Below, piece after piece: positions 55,445 to 64,000 of a stretch of 64,000 bases of DNA (the stretch's first letter is position 1; each line of letters opens with the position of its first letter). The stretch is from Erythrophleum ivorense (lineage: Eukaryota > Streptophyta > Magnoliopsida > Fabales > Fabaceae), in NCBI GenBank assembly GCA_026724425.1, contig JAIUCV010000101.1:1302001-1366000 (forward strand), in the 5' to 3' direction. The translations under genes and the position numbers were made by a program. The notes under the pieces are model-generated. The model had not been told where the DNA came from. It searched no databases and was given only the letters and a program-made list of their open reading frames with translations.

Positions 55445-56686
55445 CGTGGCGGAACTGGTGTCGGTGCTCCACCACCTGCACCTGTTTCTGGTTTTGATGC
55501 ATACGAAAGACTTCTTTCATCTATTCCAGAGTTTGCTTCCTTTGGCAAACTTTTCAAGGTTTGTATACAAATTTTCTGCACATAGCTACTCTTAATTTAC
55601 TCTTATTCACTCATCCTGATTTGTTAACCGTGTGTTATTCTCAGTCTTCTTCACCTGTGGAGCTAACTGAAGCAGAAACAGAATACGCAATTAATGTTGT
55701 AAAGCATATCTTCGACAATCACGTTGTCTTTCAGTATAACTGCACAAACACAGTACCAGAGCAATTATTGGAGAGGGTAATGAGCATGATGATGTACCAC
55801 ATGATATATCAGTTTCAAGCAACTGAAATACTTTTTCCTTGACAATTCCGTACCTCCTCCCCTGTTTCGTAGGTCAATGTCGTTGTCGATGCTTCAGAAG
55901 CAGAGGAGTTCAGTGAATTATCTTCGAAGCCACTAAACTCGCTCCCTTACGATTCCCCTGGTCAAGCCTTTGTGGCGTTTGAGAAGCCGGAAGGAGTCCC
56001 CGCTGTTGGAAAGTTCTCAAACACACTGACTTTCGTTGTTAAGGAGGTGCGTACATGCTTCATACGCTTTCACTTTCACTCGCTTTTAGTTGACGGACTA
56101 AAGTAAACATACAATCGGTTCTCGCCATGGCTATGAACAGGTTGACCAAAACACTGGTGAAGCAGAGGACGATGGTCAGGAAGACGAATACCAGCTCGAG
56201 GACCTTGAGGTTGTCGCTGCTGACTACATGGTGAACGTTGGCGTCTCCAATTTCAGAAATGCTTGGGAAAGCATGGACCCCGAAAACGAGCTTGTAGATG
56301 AGTATGGTCTTGGCCAAAGAGACAGCTTAGCCGAAGCTGTGAAAGCTGTAACCGATGTTCTCGGCATGCAGTCTTGCGAGGTTAGACACGCTTCTTACTA
56401 CTTTAACACAACGGAGATCTGATCTCGATCATCAAAAGCTCTTAGCGTTGTTCGGGCTTAATGCATTTCTTGTTCTGGTTTTGGATTTCAGGGGACGGAG
56501 ACGGTTGCGAACAAGGCAAGGTCACACACATGTTTACTATCGGGTTTGTACATAGGGAACGTGAAAGTGTTGGTGAAGGCTCAGTTTGGAATGGATAGCA
56601 CAAGGGCGATTGTAATGAAACTGACGGTTAGAGCCGAGGATCAATCTGTCAGCGAAGCCATTCACGCCGTTGTTGCTTCCGGCTAA
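55445..56686 (+). pseudogene. Coatomer gamma subunit C-terminal part (headless copy), 5 exons
   Basis: Five exons, 55445-55558, 55645-55776, 55873-56046, 56141-56380 and 56492-56686, stay open over about 284 codons with clean GT-AG introns. They encode the end of the linker and the whole gamma-appendage of COPI coatomer: GFDAYERLLSSIPEFASFGKL, ELTEAETEYAINVVKHIF, VFQYNCTNTVPEQLLERV, LPYDSPGQAFVAFEKP, GVSNFRNAWESM and a final HAVVASG. A stop (55442-55444) lies directly upstream and no Met occurs in the first exon, so the N-terminal adaptin-like trunk is missing. Introns show it arose by DNA duplication of a gamma-COP gene, not by retroposition. The preserved frame suggests either recent origin or use under a new start. 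Confidence 0.85.
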
Positions 56687-57904
56687 ACCTTTCAAGTGTT
56701 GTTCTTGGCTAGAGAAAGAAAAGACATTGGAATTTATAACACAGGGAACTTTCGTTTTCCCTTTCTTATTGTCAATTCTTCTTTTAACATTTTTTTGGGG
56801 TTTGCTACTTTTTACCATTAATATAAATATTCTTTTGAGCATTTGATCAAATTTATATATTCATCCTTTCTTTCGTTTGGTTGCACAAAAGTGTGTTTTA
56901 TTATATGTAAAACCTAGTAATAAAAATCATATTTCAGCTATACTAAGCACAAAACAAAGAAGCCAGCGATAACGACGTCGTCTTAAATATTGTAGGTACG
57001 TTTTGAAATCTGAAGCTAAAACGGTGTCATCTCGTCGTTTGGATCAGAATGGGCCTGAAGGAATGGAGGCCCAATACGGTTACGGAAGACCAATAATGAA
57101 GATGAACACCACAACGGTCACTTAGCAATGTTTTGCATTTACTCTGGAAAACGACAAAGTAAAAAGCAGAAGCAGAGGAAAGAAAGAGCAAAACAGCTCA
57201 ACAATGGTCTTGGTACGAACAATGCAGTCAAGATTTCAAAACAAAGTTGCTTCCTTTGTCGTCGGATCGTGCCATCTGGCATTGGGATCTTACAGAAGAG
57301 TCTGACCATTGTTGAGCTGTATAAACACTCTCTCTCTCTGTAACCTAAAACCCTTTGTTTGAGCAGCGTTTAGCAATACAATCAAAGCTTAAAAGCTCTT
57401 TCCTTTCAAAGCAGTCTTAGTCTCACCGCCGTTGTTTCCTCTCCCAGGTTTTCCCATCTCCACACTCTCATTTTGTTTCTTTAGTTTAGATTCCTTTAGG
57501 TTGCCGATTCTGCTTGTGAGTGAAGTGCGATTGGTGATACCTTGTGACTTTGTGGCTCATTTCTACATAAACAAATTTTGCTTGGATTAGGGTTTAACCT
57601 TTTGTTTGGCAGATTGATGTCGAATTCTCCTTTAGTTTTGGTCATTTTTGGGTAAAGGCTTAGCTATCGCATCTGTTCGATTTAGCTAACGATCTTGTTT
57701 TATGACTCTGGATTTTGCTATTATCTCCTCCTTGCTGTGTTTGATTTTGCTATTTGTCTGACCTAATTATGGAAGCAAAGGTCTCCGATCTCTCTTTCTT
57801 TTCGTTTAATTGCCTATGAACAAACATCAAACTTTTGATTCGCTTCTTAAATGTTGTTCCCATTGTCTCTTCCACATTCATAATGTTTTCACTAAACCTT
57901 GCAG
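56687..57904. other. Intergenic and 5' leader of the papain-fold gene
   Basis: Site II-type motifs TGGGCC (57050-57055) and GGCCCA (57068-57073), a CT-rich leader around 57320-57340, and a probable long 5' UTR intron ending TTGCAG directly before the ATG at 57905. An in-frame ATG at about 57769 (ATGGAAGCAAAG) would add four codons if spliced there; uncertain. Confidence 0.5.
57192..57319. repeat. 16-bp perfect inverted repeat with a 96-nt spacer
   Basis: CAGCTCAACAATGGTC at 57192-57207 and its exact reverse complement at 57304-57319. The spacer has a further small hairpin (ACAAAG/CTTTGT). No target duplication found. Confidence 0.85.
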
Positions 57905-58793
57905 ATGGCACTCCCTCCCTATGATCCCAATTTCACAATAAAATTTTCATCAGGCAGTGATAAAAAATTTGACTATGAGTTTGACGAAGAGCACGGTAAG
58001 TTATCACTCTCAAATAGACTCTCTTTATTTAATTTGAGAACACTTCTTATAAACTCACATTTGATTTCATTTGTCCTTTTTGTGTTTCTGTCCAGATGAG
58101 TCTGTTTCTGCTGCGGTTGTGGCGGTCGAGCTGATCAGCTCTGCACGGCTTTCACGGAATCTCGACAGTGTGCGTACCGAGTACTCAGCTCGGTACTTGC
58201 TCGACAACAACGCTGCTTCTCCCAACCTCACTGTGAGAGCCTGCTTGGAGTTTGCCATCAAGAACGGCTTACCAAAGGCAGAGGACTGGCCTCTCTTGGG
58301 ATCTTCAGACAAGCAGCCCCCACCTTCTTACAAGCCACCTCTCGTCACCATGAAAGGAGAGGTGGTTGAGCCTGACGACATGGATGAAGCTCGTGAGCTG
58401 TTGAAGCACCAATCCGTGGGAGCAAAAGTGCATATCTTCAGTCCTCACGTTGAGCTTCAACAAGGCGTGAGTTTCTTGCCTTAATCTAAGAAATTGAGAC
58501 CAAAGACTTTTGTTTGATCCAATCATTTGATTTCGTTTGTGTGTGTGTGTGTGTAGGCAATTTACTGTGGCTCGTCAGGTGAGCCAGCCACTTACATGGG
58601 ACTCAGAGATGGGATCATTACCGGAGTGGAAAAGTTTAAGGGGAAGTCCATCGCTGTTGTCAAAGTGTGGTACAAGAAGAAGTTCATCTTCCTCAAAGTG
58701 GCTATGAGCAGGATGTTCTACGACGGCTATCTGGACATTGGCCCAACGATTCTGCTTGTTAACTTCTGTGCCCCACGCCTGTCCATCAAGTAA
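57905..58793 (+). CDS. Papain-fold (C1A peptidase-like) protein without catalytic residues, 3 exons
   Basis: Exons 57905-57995, 58096-58466 and 58557-58793 join to 232 residues. The order of segments parallels papain: AAVVAVELISSARLSRN corresponds to the active-site helix, TVRACLEFAIKNGLPKAEDWPL to the helix before the EDYPY turn, SVGAKVHIFSPHVELQQGAIYCG to the strand before the His, and SIAVVKVWYKKKFIFLKVAMSRMF to the strand after the Asn. The catalytic Cys-Trp, the His (here GLRDGI in place of DHGV) and the Asn-Ser-Trp are all absent, and there is no signal peptide. I infer a pseudoenzyme; crucifers have a small group of such proteins as I remember. Alternative: an unrelated fold with chance resemblance. 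Confidence 0.72.
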
Positions 58794-59410
58794 CTCAAGT
58801 GCCAGAGAGGTTTTATCATCTTAATATGTCTGTTTGTTTGTTTGTTTGTTCTAAATTAAGATTGTTTTAGGAGACTTTTTCTATCTACGAGTGAACAAGT
58901 CTTGTTTGATCTCTACTACTTTCTCAAGACAAATTTGGGATGATCGGTTTGTAATAATAATCTTTAGACACTACTTGTTCAAGTTTATCATCAGAAAGCA
59001 TCTTGGCTTAAATCTTCATTTGCAGCGGTTTTATGACATATACTCCACATCTCGAGGAAAATTTTCAAATACAATAAGATCAGCCCATAATTATATCAGG
59101 ATGGAAACTGAGATCAGAGAAGATAAACATGTGTTCCTTTTGAACACTTTCCCCTGAAGTTGAACAATGAAAAGTCTCACTGTCTATGAGAGTGACCTTC
59201 CTTGTCTTTCCACCTGCAGACACATGACTTAAAGAAGATGGATTTCAATCGGTATCAACACAATATCTAGGTTGCAGATTATTAAAATGTGACTTTTCTT
59301 GGAGGTGAAGGAACACTGTAGCTGAAAGCCACTTAAGCCAGAGAGATTTGATGAGTTCTTGTTTCTCTTGCCGTGCATTCTAAGTAAAGCCAGAGAGTTC
59401 TTTAAGTATT
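58794..59410. other. 3' flank, no gene seen
   Basis: Likely 3' UTR followed by spacer; the frame at 58891-59157 has no supporting feature. Confidence 0.45.
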
Positions 59411-59419
59411 CAGGAACTC

Positions 59420-59661
59420 CCTTTGGTGCTGATTGTTTGTTGGTAGGGATTTGAGCGAGATCAAATCTTGTAACAGAAGTTGATGGAAACCAAACATATG
59501 TGTTTTGTTTGAATGGATTAACATTCTCTAATCATTCACAGCCTCCTTCTCAATGGCTCAAAGCCTCAAACACTTCAAGAAAATACAGTTAATAATTGAG
59601 ATGGTAAGGCTACGGAATTTAAAAGCAACAGATGGTTTAAAGTCAGTCAAGACTGTAATAA

Positions 59662-59716
<55 letters not shown>
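59420..59716 (+). mobile_element. Retroposed fragment with a 53-nt A tail
   Basis: A pure run of 53 A at 59664-59716 follows AATAAAT. CAGGAACTC occurs directly after the tail (59717-59725) and again at 59411-59419, a 9-bp target duplication. The 244-bp body has no clear pol III boxes, so it may be a 5'-truncated LINE or mRNA copy. Confidence 0.6.
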
Positions 59717-59717
<1 letters not shown>

Positions 59718-60026
59718 AGGAACTCTAAAGAATAGACTTGAGATTCGAGAATGTCAAACCAAAATGATTAATGAGAGTATAATGTTTCTCACAGATTAGT
59801 GAATTGTTTTATAAAAACAAAATGCTAAATAAACAAGAAAAAGCAAACTACAACACATGTCAAATATTATAGTAAGAAAATGGACGGGCTCTAAGCCACC
59901 CACTAGTATATAATTACAATTTACAATTAGCCTGCCGATTTAGTGAGCATTAATCTTGTTAACATTCATACATAAACTTCTCTCAATATCACTCTCCTTA
60001 CTCAAATAAATCTCTCTCAGAACTCC

Positions 60027-60453
60027 ATGGATTCAGAGTCAGAGCTCATATCACTCATTTCTCAACTAATCTCTCTCGACAACTCTACGGATCGAAAAGA
60101 TAGGGATCCAGCTTCGTGGTTCAAGCTCATTACTCAGATCTATGGATTTGAATCAGCAACTAGAGCCTAAGTCTGAGCTCATGTCACATACTTCTCAGTT
60201 AATCACTTTCTTCAACTCCATGGATTTGGATTCTCAGCCAAAGCCACTATCAGAGCTCATATCACTCATTACTCAACTCGTCAACCCTGTAGATTTGGAG
60301 CCGTATCTGGTCACATCACTTATCACTAAAACTTTGAGTCTCGAGCCCGAGCCGGAGCCGGAGCTTCTTTCACTCATCTATCAAATATTAGATATGTGCC
60401 TATTTGTTGACCCATTATTACCAAATGTAGGCATTTTAAAACGTAGAACATAA
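60027..60453 (+). pseudogene. Orphan repeat leader of a DC1-type protein
   Basis: Two overlapping frames (ATG at 60027, and 60142-60453) encode an imperfect repeat of the type MDSESELISLISQLI and MDLDSQPKPLSELISLITQLV. I remember this repeat as the N-terminal leader of a crucifer DC1 zinc-protein subgroup. The frame shifts once (the first frame stops near 60168) and the cysteine/histidine modules never follow; the second frame ends after LKRRT. So it is a truncated remnant; a short expressed repeat protein cannot be excluded. Confidence 0.6.
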
Positions 60454-60766
60454 AATGTTAATAGTATTAACAAAAATATTATAGACGTAAAGTTTGAGAG
60501 CTTTACAAATTTGTTACTATTATTTAACAAAAATCAGTTGGAAAAAAATAAAACGAGAAATTGATCAAGATGCGTCGTAATCTTGAGCTTAGACTTTGAT
60601 GATCCTCCTCGATTATAAAAGAGTTGTTACTTAAACCTCAAGACTCATAGTTAAACTTTAATATTTTTTAATATTTTAAAGGCTCAATGTTTTGAAAAAG
60701 CTTCATTTCAAAGTAGGGAAAGATGAGCAGTTTAGAGAGCATTAGCAGTTTCTAAATGCTATAGAC

Positions 60767-62568
60767 CTTGATTGGTAAAGCATTTAGATGAGCATTAGGC
60801 TTATGGGGCATAAGCAGGGTGGTGCTGAAGCTGTATGCTCTTGACTAATATATATTTTATGTGATTGGTAGAGCTGTGAGTTATTTTATTATAAATTTTT
60901 GTTAAAATATTTAATGTGTATATTGATATTTATTTTAATGCATTATATATATATATATATTCTATAAATAACATAAGATTTTCTAATTTTTCATAAATTA
61001 TTTAATAATTATTTCATATTTAAATTATATTTATTAAATTTCAATGTAATTAAATTAGAGTAATTGCAATAGATAGCCTTGGATAATAGTTAAATTAAAT
61101 GACAGTAAAGTGTATTTTCTGACACATACTGTTCAAAATGTAATGTCAATTTAATCCCTCATTTATCTTTCTCTTTCCTGACCGTGGGATGACCGTGGTG
61201 GTGACCGTGGCGGTGGTGACGACATGGTGGGATGAACGTGTTTTTTTCCGGCGGCACATCTCCTTCCTCCTGCAGATTTGGCATATACCTCTTCTCCTCC
61301 ACCTTCATCATCAATGGAAGATGATAGTGATAATGATAATGGTGTTACTGGTAAATAGGTAACGACAGCGGCGGTAGCGGTGATGGTGGCGATAAGACAG
61401 CACTTCTCTTCCCAGATTTGGACTTTACCTCTTTTCTTCACGAAGGTGAAGGTGATGATGGTGAAGATAATGACGGTAACACCAGTAAATAGGTAATCAT
61501 GATGTTAGCGATAATTTTGGTGATATATTATAGGGTAACTTGTATTTTAACAAAATTAACAAAATTTACTAATGAATAATTCATATTTTAAATGATATTG
61601 TTATCACAATAACACAGTTAACACTATAAGTTTACAATATGATAACTAACTGGATATTAGTTAGCATGGTAATCATAGTGTTATCATGATAATCACAATG
61701 TTATCGTTAATATTATTGTATGTTAACAAAATTAACAAAATTTATTAATGAATTACTCATATTTTAAATGAAATGTTAACAAGTTAGCACGACTATTATC
61801 ACAATAACACAGTTAACACTATAAATTTACATATGATAACTAAGTGGATAATAGTTAGCATGGTAATCACAGATTCACAGTGTTATCATGATTATCACAA
61901 TGTTATCATTAATATTATTGTTAATAATGTTAGTGTGTTAACATTATCATGATAATAATATTGTTATCATGGTAATTGAATAGTTATCTCGATATCATAC
62001 TAGTTTGCATGATAATAACATAATTATAATTATATATTGTTTTTAGTTTTCAGATGATAAATAGTGTAATCGGTTATTGATAAACAGTGTTATAGTGCAG
62101 TTGATCAACAGTATCTCCGACAAATAGCATCAGAAACTGTTTTTGGGTCAGTGGCATTTTATGTAAATAAGTTAAAACCTCTCTCTTCAAAAACTAATTA
62201 TCAAGTTTTCTTTCCAAATTTTTAATTGTCAGATTTTCTATGGGTATTGCCTCAATTCACCCATTAAATTATTATTTTATGAATAATACATTAATGATAA
62301 AAATAAGTTTCAAAATTATAATATTTTAAATTTAATATAAATATAATTTTCGATTTTTTAAAATATAATTATTTTAATATTTTTTAATATTTTAAAGCCT
62401 CAATATTTTGAAAAGCTCCATCTCAAAGCAGGGAAGGAAGAGTAGTTTAGAGAGCATTAGTAGTTTTTAAATGCTTTCCTAAATGCTCTATTAATAAAAG
62501 TTGATTGGATTACAAAGAGCATAATGCTCTTCTAAATGCTCTACCAATCAAGGCTATATTTAAGTTTT
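60767..62568. repeat. Possible non-autonomous DNA element with inverted ends
   Basis: CCTTGATTGGTAAAGCATTT (from about 60768) and the inverted form AAATGCTCTACCAATCAAGG (ending about 62567) are the outer ends, and further GAGCATT/AATGCTC motifs lie inward. Outside and inside there is also a direct repeat (about 60660-60730 and 62385-62455, CTCAAT.TTTTGAAAA). No target duplication could be defined, so the class is open. Confidence 0.45.
61546..61922. repeat. Two-copy tandem repeat, about 190 bp
   Basis: The block beginning TTAACAAAATTAACAAAATT occurs at about 61546 and again at about 61733, each continuing through ATCACAATAACACAGTTAAC and TTAGCATGGTAATCA to GTTATCATGATNATCACAATG. Confidence 0.8.
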
Positions 62569-62872
62569 TGTTTAAAAAGTTTCAACTTTTTCTGACTATA
62601 TATAGATACAAACATCCGTGCAGATACTCTCAAGACATAAAATCTAGTTTTGGAAATATTCGAAGCTACGAATACTAAATTTTACTATCATTTCGAGTTT
62701 TCTGATTTGGTTTTTCTCGTTTTAACTCGTATTTTAATCTAATACTTTAAATTAGATGGATAAAAATTAAATAATTTAAAATCAGCAAGAACAGATAGAG
62801 ATAGTGGTCATACTCATACACATACTCTATGTTTTACTATATAATAGTGAAAGCATCAATCAGAACCAAAGT

Positions 62873-62944
62873 GGTTCTATGGTCTAGCGGTTAGGACATT
62901 GGACTCTGAATCCAGTAACCCGAGTTCAATTCTCGGTAGAACCT
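62873..62944 (+). tRNA. tRNA-Gln (CTG)
   Basis: GGTTCTA TG GTCTAGCGGTTAGGAC, anticodon arm TTGGA CTCTGAA TCCAG, T arm CCGAG TTCAATT CTCGG and 3' TAGAACC plus T. All stems pair; anticodon CTG. Confidence 0.95.
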
Positions 62945-63029
62945 CAAAATTCTCTTTTTCGTTTCCTTTTTTTTTTGGACCTTCACACATACAAATAACT
63001 AATACTCATCTGAATTCAGACAACAAAGT

Positions 63030-63100
63030 GGTTCTATGGTCTAGCGATTAGGACATTGTTACTGAATCCAGTAACCCGAGTTCAATTCTCGTTAGAACCT
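63030..63100 (+). tRNA. Degenerate tRNA-Gln copy (pseudogene)
   Basis: A near copy of the tRNA-Gln 157 bp upstream, sharing the AAAGT leader. One base is missing and the 5' anticodon stem has become TTGTT, so it no longer pairs with TCCAG; the D and T arms remain. Confidence 0.85.
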
Positions 63101-64000
63101 AAACTTCTCTTTTCATCCTTCAGTTACTTTCCGAGTCATTTAGACTTAGAGTGACTTTTCTCACTTTCATAAGACAAAGAGTGACTTTATGACAGAGGTG
63201 GACTTTCTGTTGTGTTGTAGCAAGTTGATATTTCCTTTTTACCCTTAACGAGAGTAGAAGTAATTTCAGATCAACTTGGTCTGTGTAATTACGGGCACTG
63301 TTCACCGCCGGAAGAAATATGATTTTTCCCGACATGATGTTTGTGACATTTATCCTGAGCTCGATTGAATCGTGGAGCGATTTTGAAAAAAAATTGCTCA
63401 TAATGAAATTCGGACATATAGAGAATTCATGAGCTCTCAAATTCAGACTTACAGAGAGTTCGATTTGGACATGGATCTGGACAAATTCAGACTTATGTGT
63501 TTTGTTTCTCTAATTCTGGACATGGATCCGGCAGCTGTGTTTTATTAGAGTAAATTATGTTTTTGGACAATAAAAGATGTGTACGCTTAATTATGTACGA
63601 TTTCATAACAATCCACGTTAACGTTGTGGACAGTATAAGTTTGTACGTTTTGTTGTATACACAGAAACCAAAGTTTGTGGCGTGATTTTAACTCCGGTGA
63701 CTGCAACATTGGTTGTTGGTGTTTGACGGAGAAACTGAAACAAATTCTATTTGAATCCCATCCAATCTTCGAAATTGTATGATTTGGGTTGGGGGAAAAG
63801 TGAATCTCTTTTTGGATAAAATGCTTTTGGATTCTTTGTGTGGATGAGTTTGTATGGATGTTTTTGTGTCGATGGGTTTTTTGGTGAAAGCAAGAGAATG
63901 AATCAACGAATCCTCCATCCATATTGCAATTATGGATGGTTTTGTTTTGGATGAAGTTGTATTAATTCTTCAAGGAGTCTCGTTCTTCAAGTCTTGAGTT
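63101..64000. other. No supported gene
   Basis: Open frames on the minus strand at 63120-63440 and 63587-63922 have no recognisable domain or splice context. The window ends here. Confidence 0.4.

Larger units (their letters stand above)
60454..62872. other. AT-rich repeat block, no gene supported
   Basis: Contains the element described at 60767-62568. Frames here, such as 61163-61441 on the minus strand, lie in GGTGAC-type low-complexity DNA and are not supported as genes. Confidence 0.5.

Noticed and set aside
59553..59735. Frame ending in a poly-Lys stretch
   Set aside because: It reads through the retroposed poly-A tail.
61163..61441. 92-codon minus-strand frame
   Set aside because: Low-complexity GGTGAC-type sequence; no conserved feature.
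63120..63922. Minus-strand frames of 106 and 111 codons near the window end
   Set aside because: No domain, no splice context, AT-rich composition typical of spacer.

Overview
The window is nuclear DNA of a crucifer close to Arabidopsis. Genes have short GT-AG introns in AT-rich spacers, nuclear tRNA genes are present, and the plant repeats include an L1-type LINE, a tRNA-derived SINE, hAT and PIF/Harbinger-like MITEs and a Helitron-like end. The recognisable genes (DPH3, COR413-PM, a PPR gene, a DC1 gene, class 1 haemoglobin, PDV2, an Ariadne RBR ligase, a polyol transporter, a DUF7086 gene) follow, as far as I remember it, the order of A. thaliana chromosome 2 around At2g15910 to At2g16200. 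Haemoglobin and PDV2 differ from the thaliana proteins I remember at scattered residues, so a relative of A. thaliana is more likely than thaliana itself. Gene symbols rest on recognition of sequence plus this gene order, not on a search.

Layout. 0-11 kb: an Expp1-like secreted protein gene; a tandem duplication carrying two S1 self-incompatibility-like genes (one copy intact, one broken by a SINE; a 3.9-kb LINE with an intact ORF2 lies in the first copy); DPH3. 11-19 kb: tRNA-Tyr, hAT MITEs, a purine-rich tract ahead of a Helitron-like terminus, a SAUR pseudogene, a degenerate tRNA-Lys, a small conserved-looking protein, and a tandem pair of cysteine-rich peptide genes, the second split by a MITE. 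19-28 kb: COR413-PM, PPR, DC1, a small Cys4 protein, and a bHLH92-like factor.

28.7-41.9 kb is the most unusual part. A unit of about 2.78 kb is repeated five times. Each unit joins the 3' half of the haemoglobin gene (exons 3-4, decayed), PIF/Harbinger-like MITE sequence, a 26-bp piece identical to PDV2 coding sequence, and a two-exon secreted cysteine-rich peptide (CRP) gene. Four CRP copies are intact and nearly identical; the first is 5'-truncated and broken. The array ends in the complete haemoglobin gene, followed by PDV2, ARI12-like and PMT1/2-like genes.

51-64 kb: just 3' of the polyol transporter sits a 1.53-kb non-autonomous hAT element (8-bp target duplication) filled with a roughly 28-bp minisatellite that carries 17 exact copies of TTTTCCCGCC, the canonical E2F site. 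Then come a DUF7086 gene, a LINE RNase H remnant, a headless coatomer-gamma gene, a papain-fold protein lacking the catalytic residues, a retroposed fragment with 53 A residues, an orphan leader of a DC1-type protein, an AT-rich repeat block, and tRNA-Gln with a decayed neighbour. Apart from the repeat families the genes look like independent housekeeping, stress and defence genes; I see no pathway cluster.
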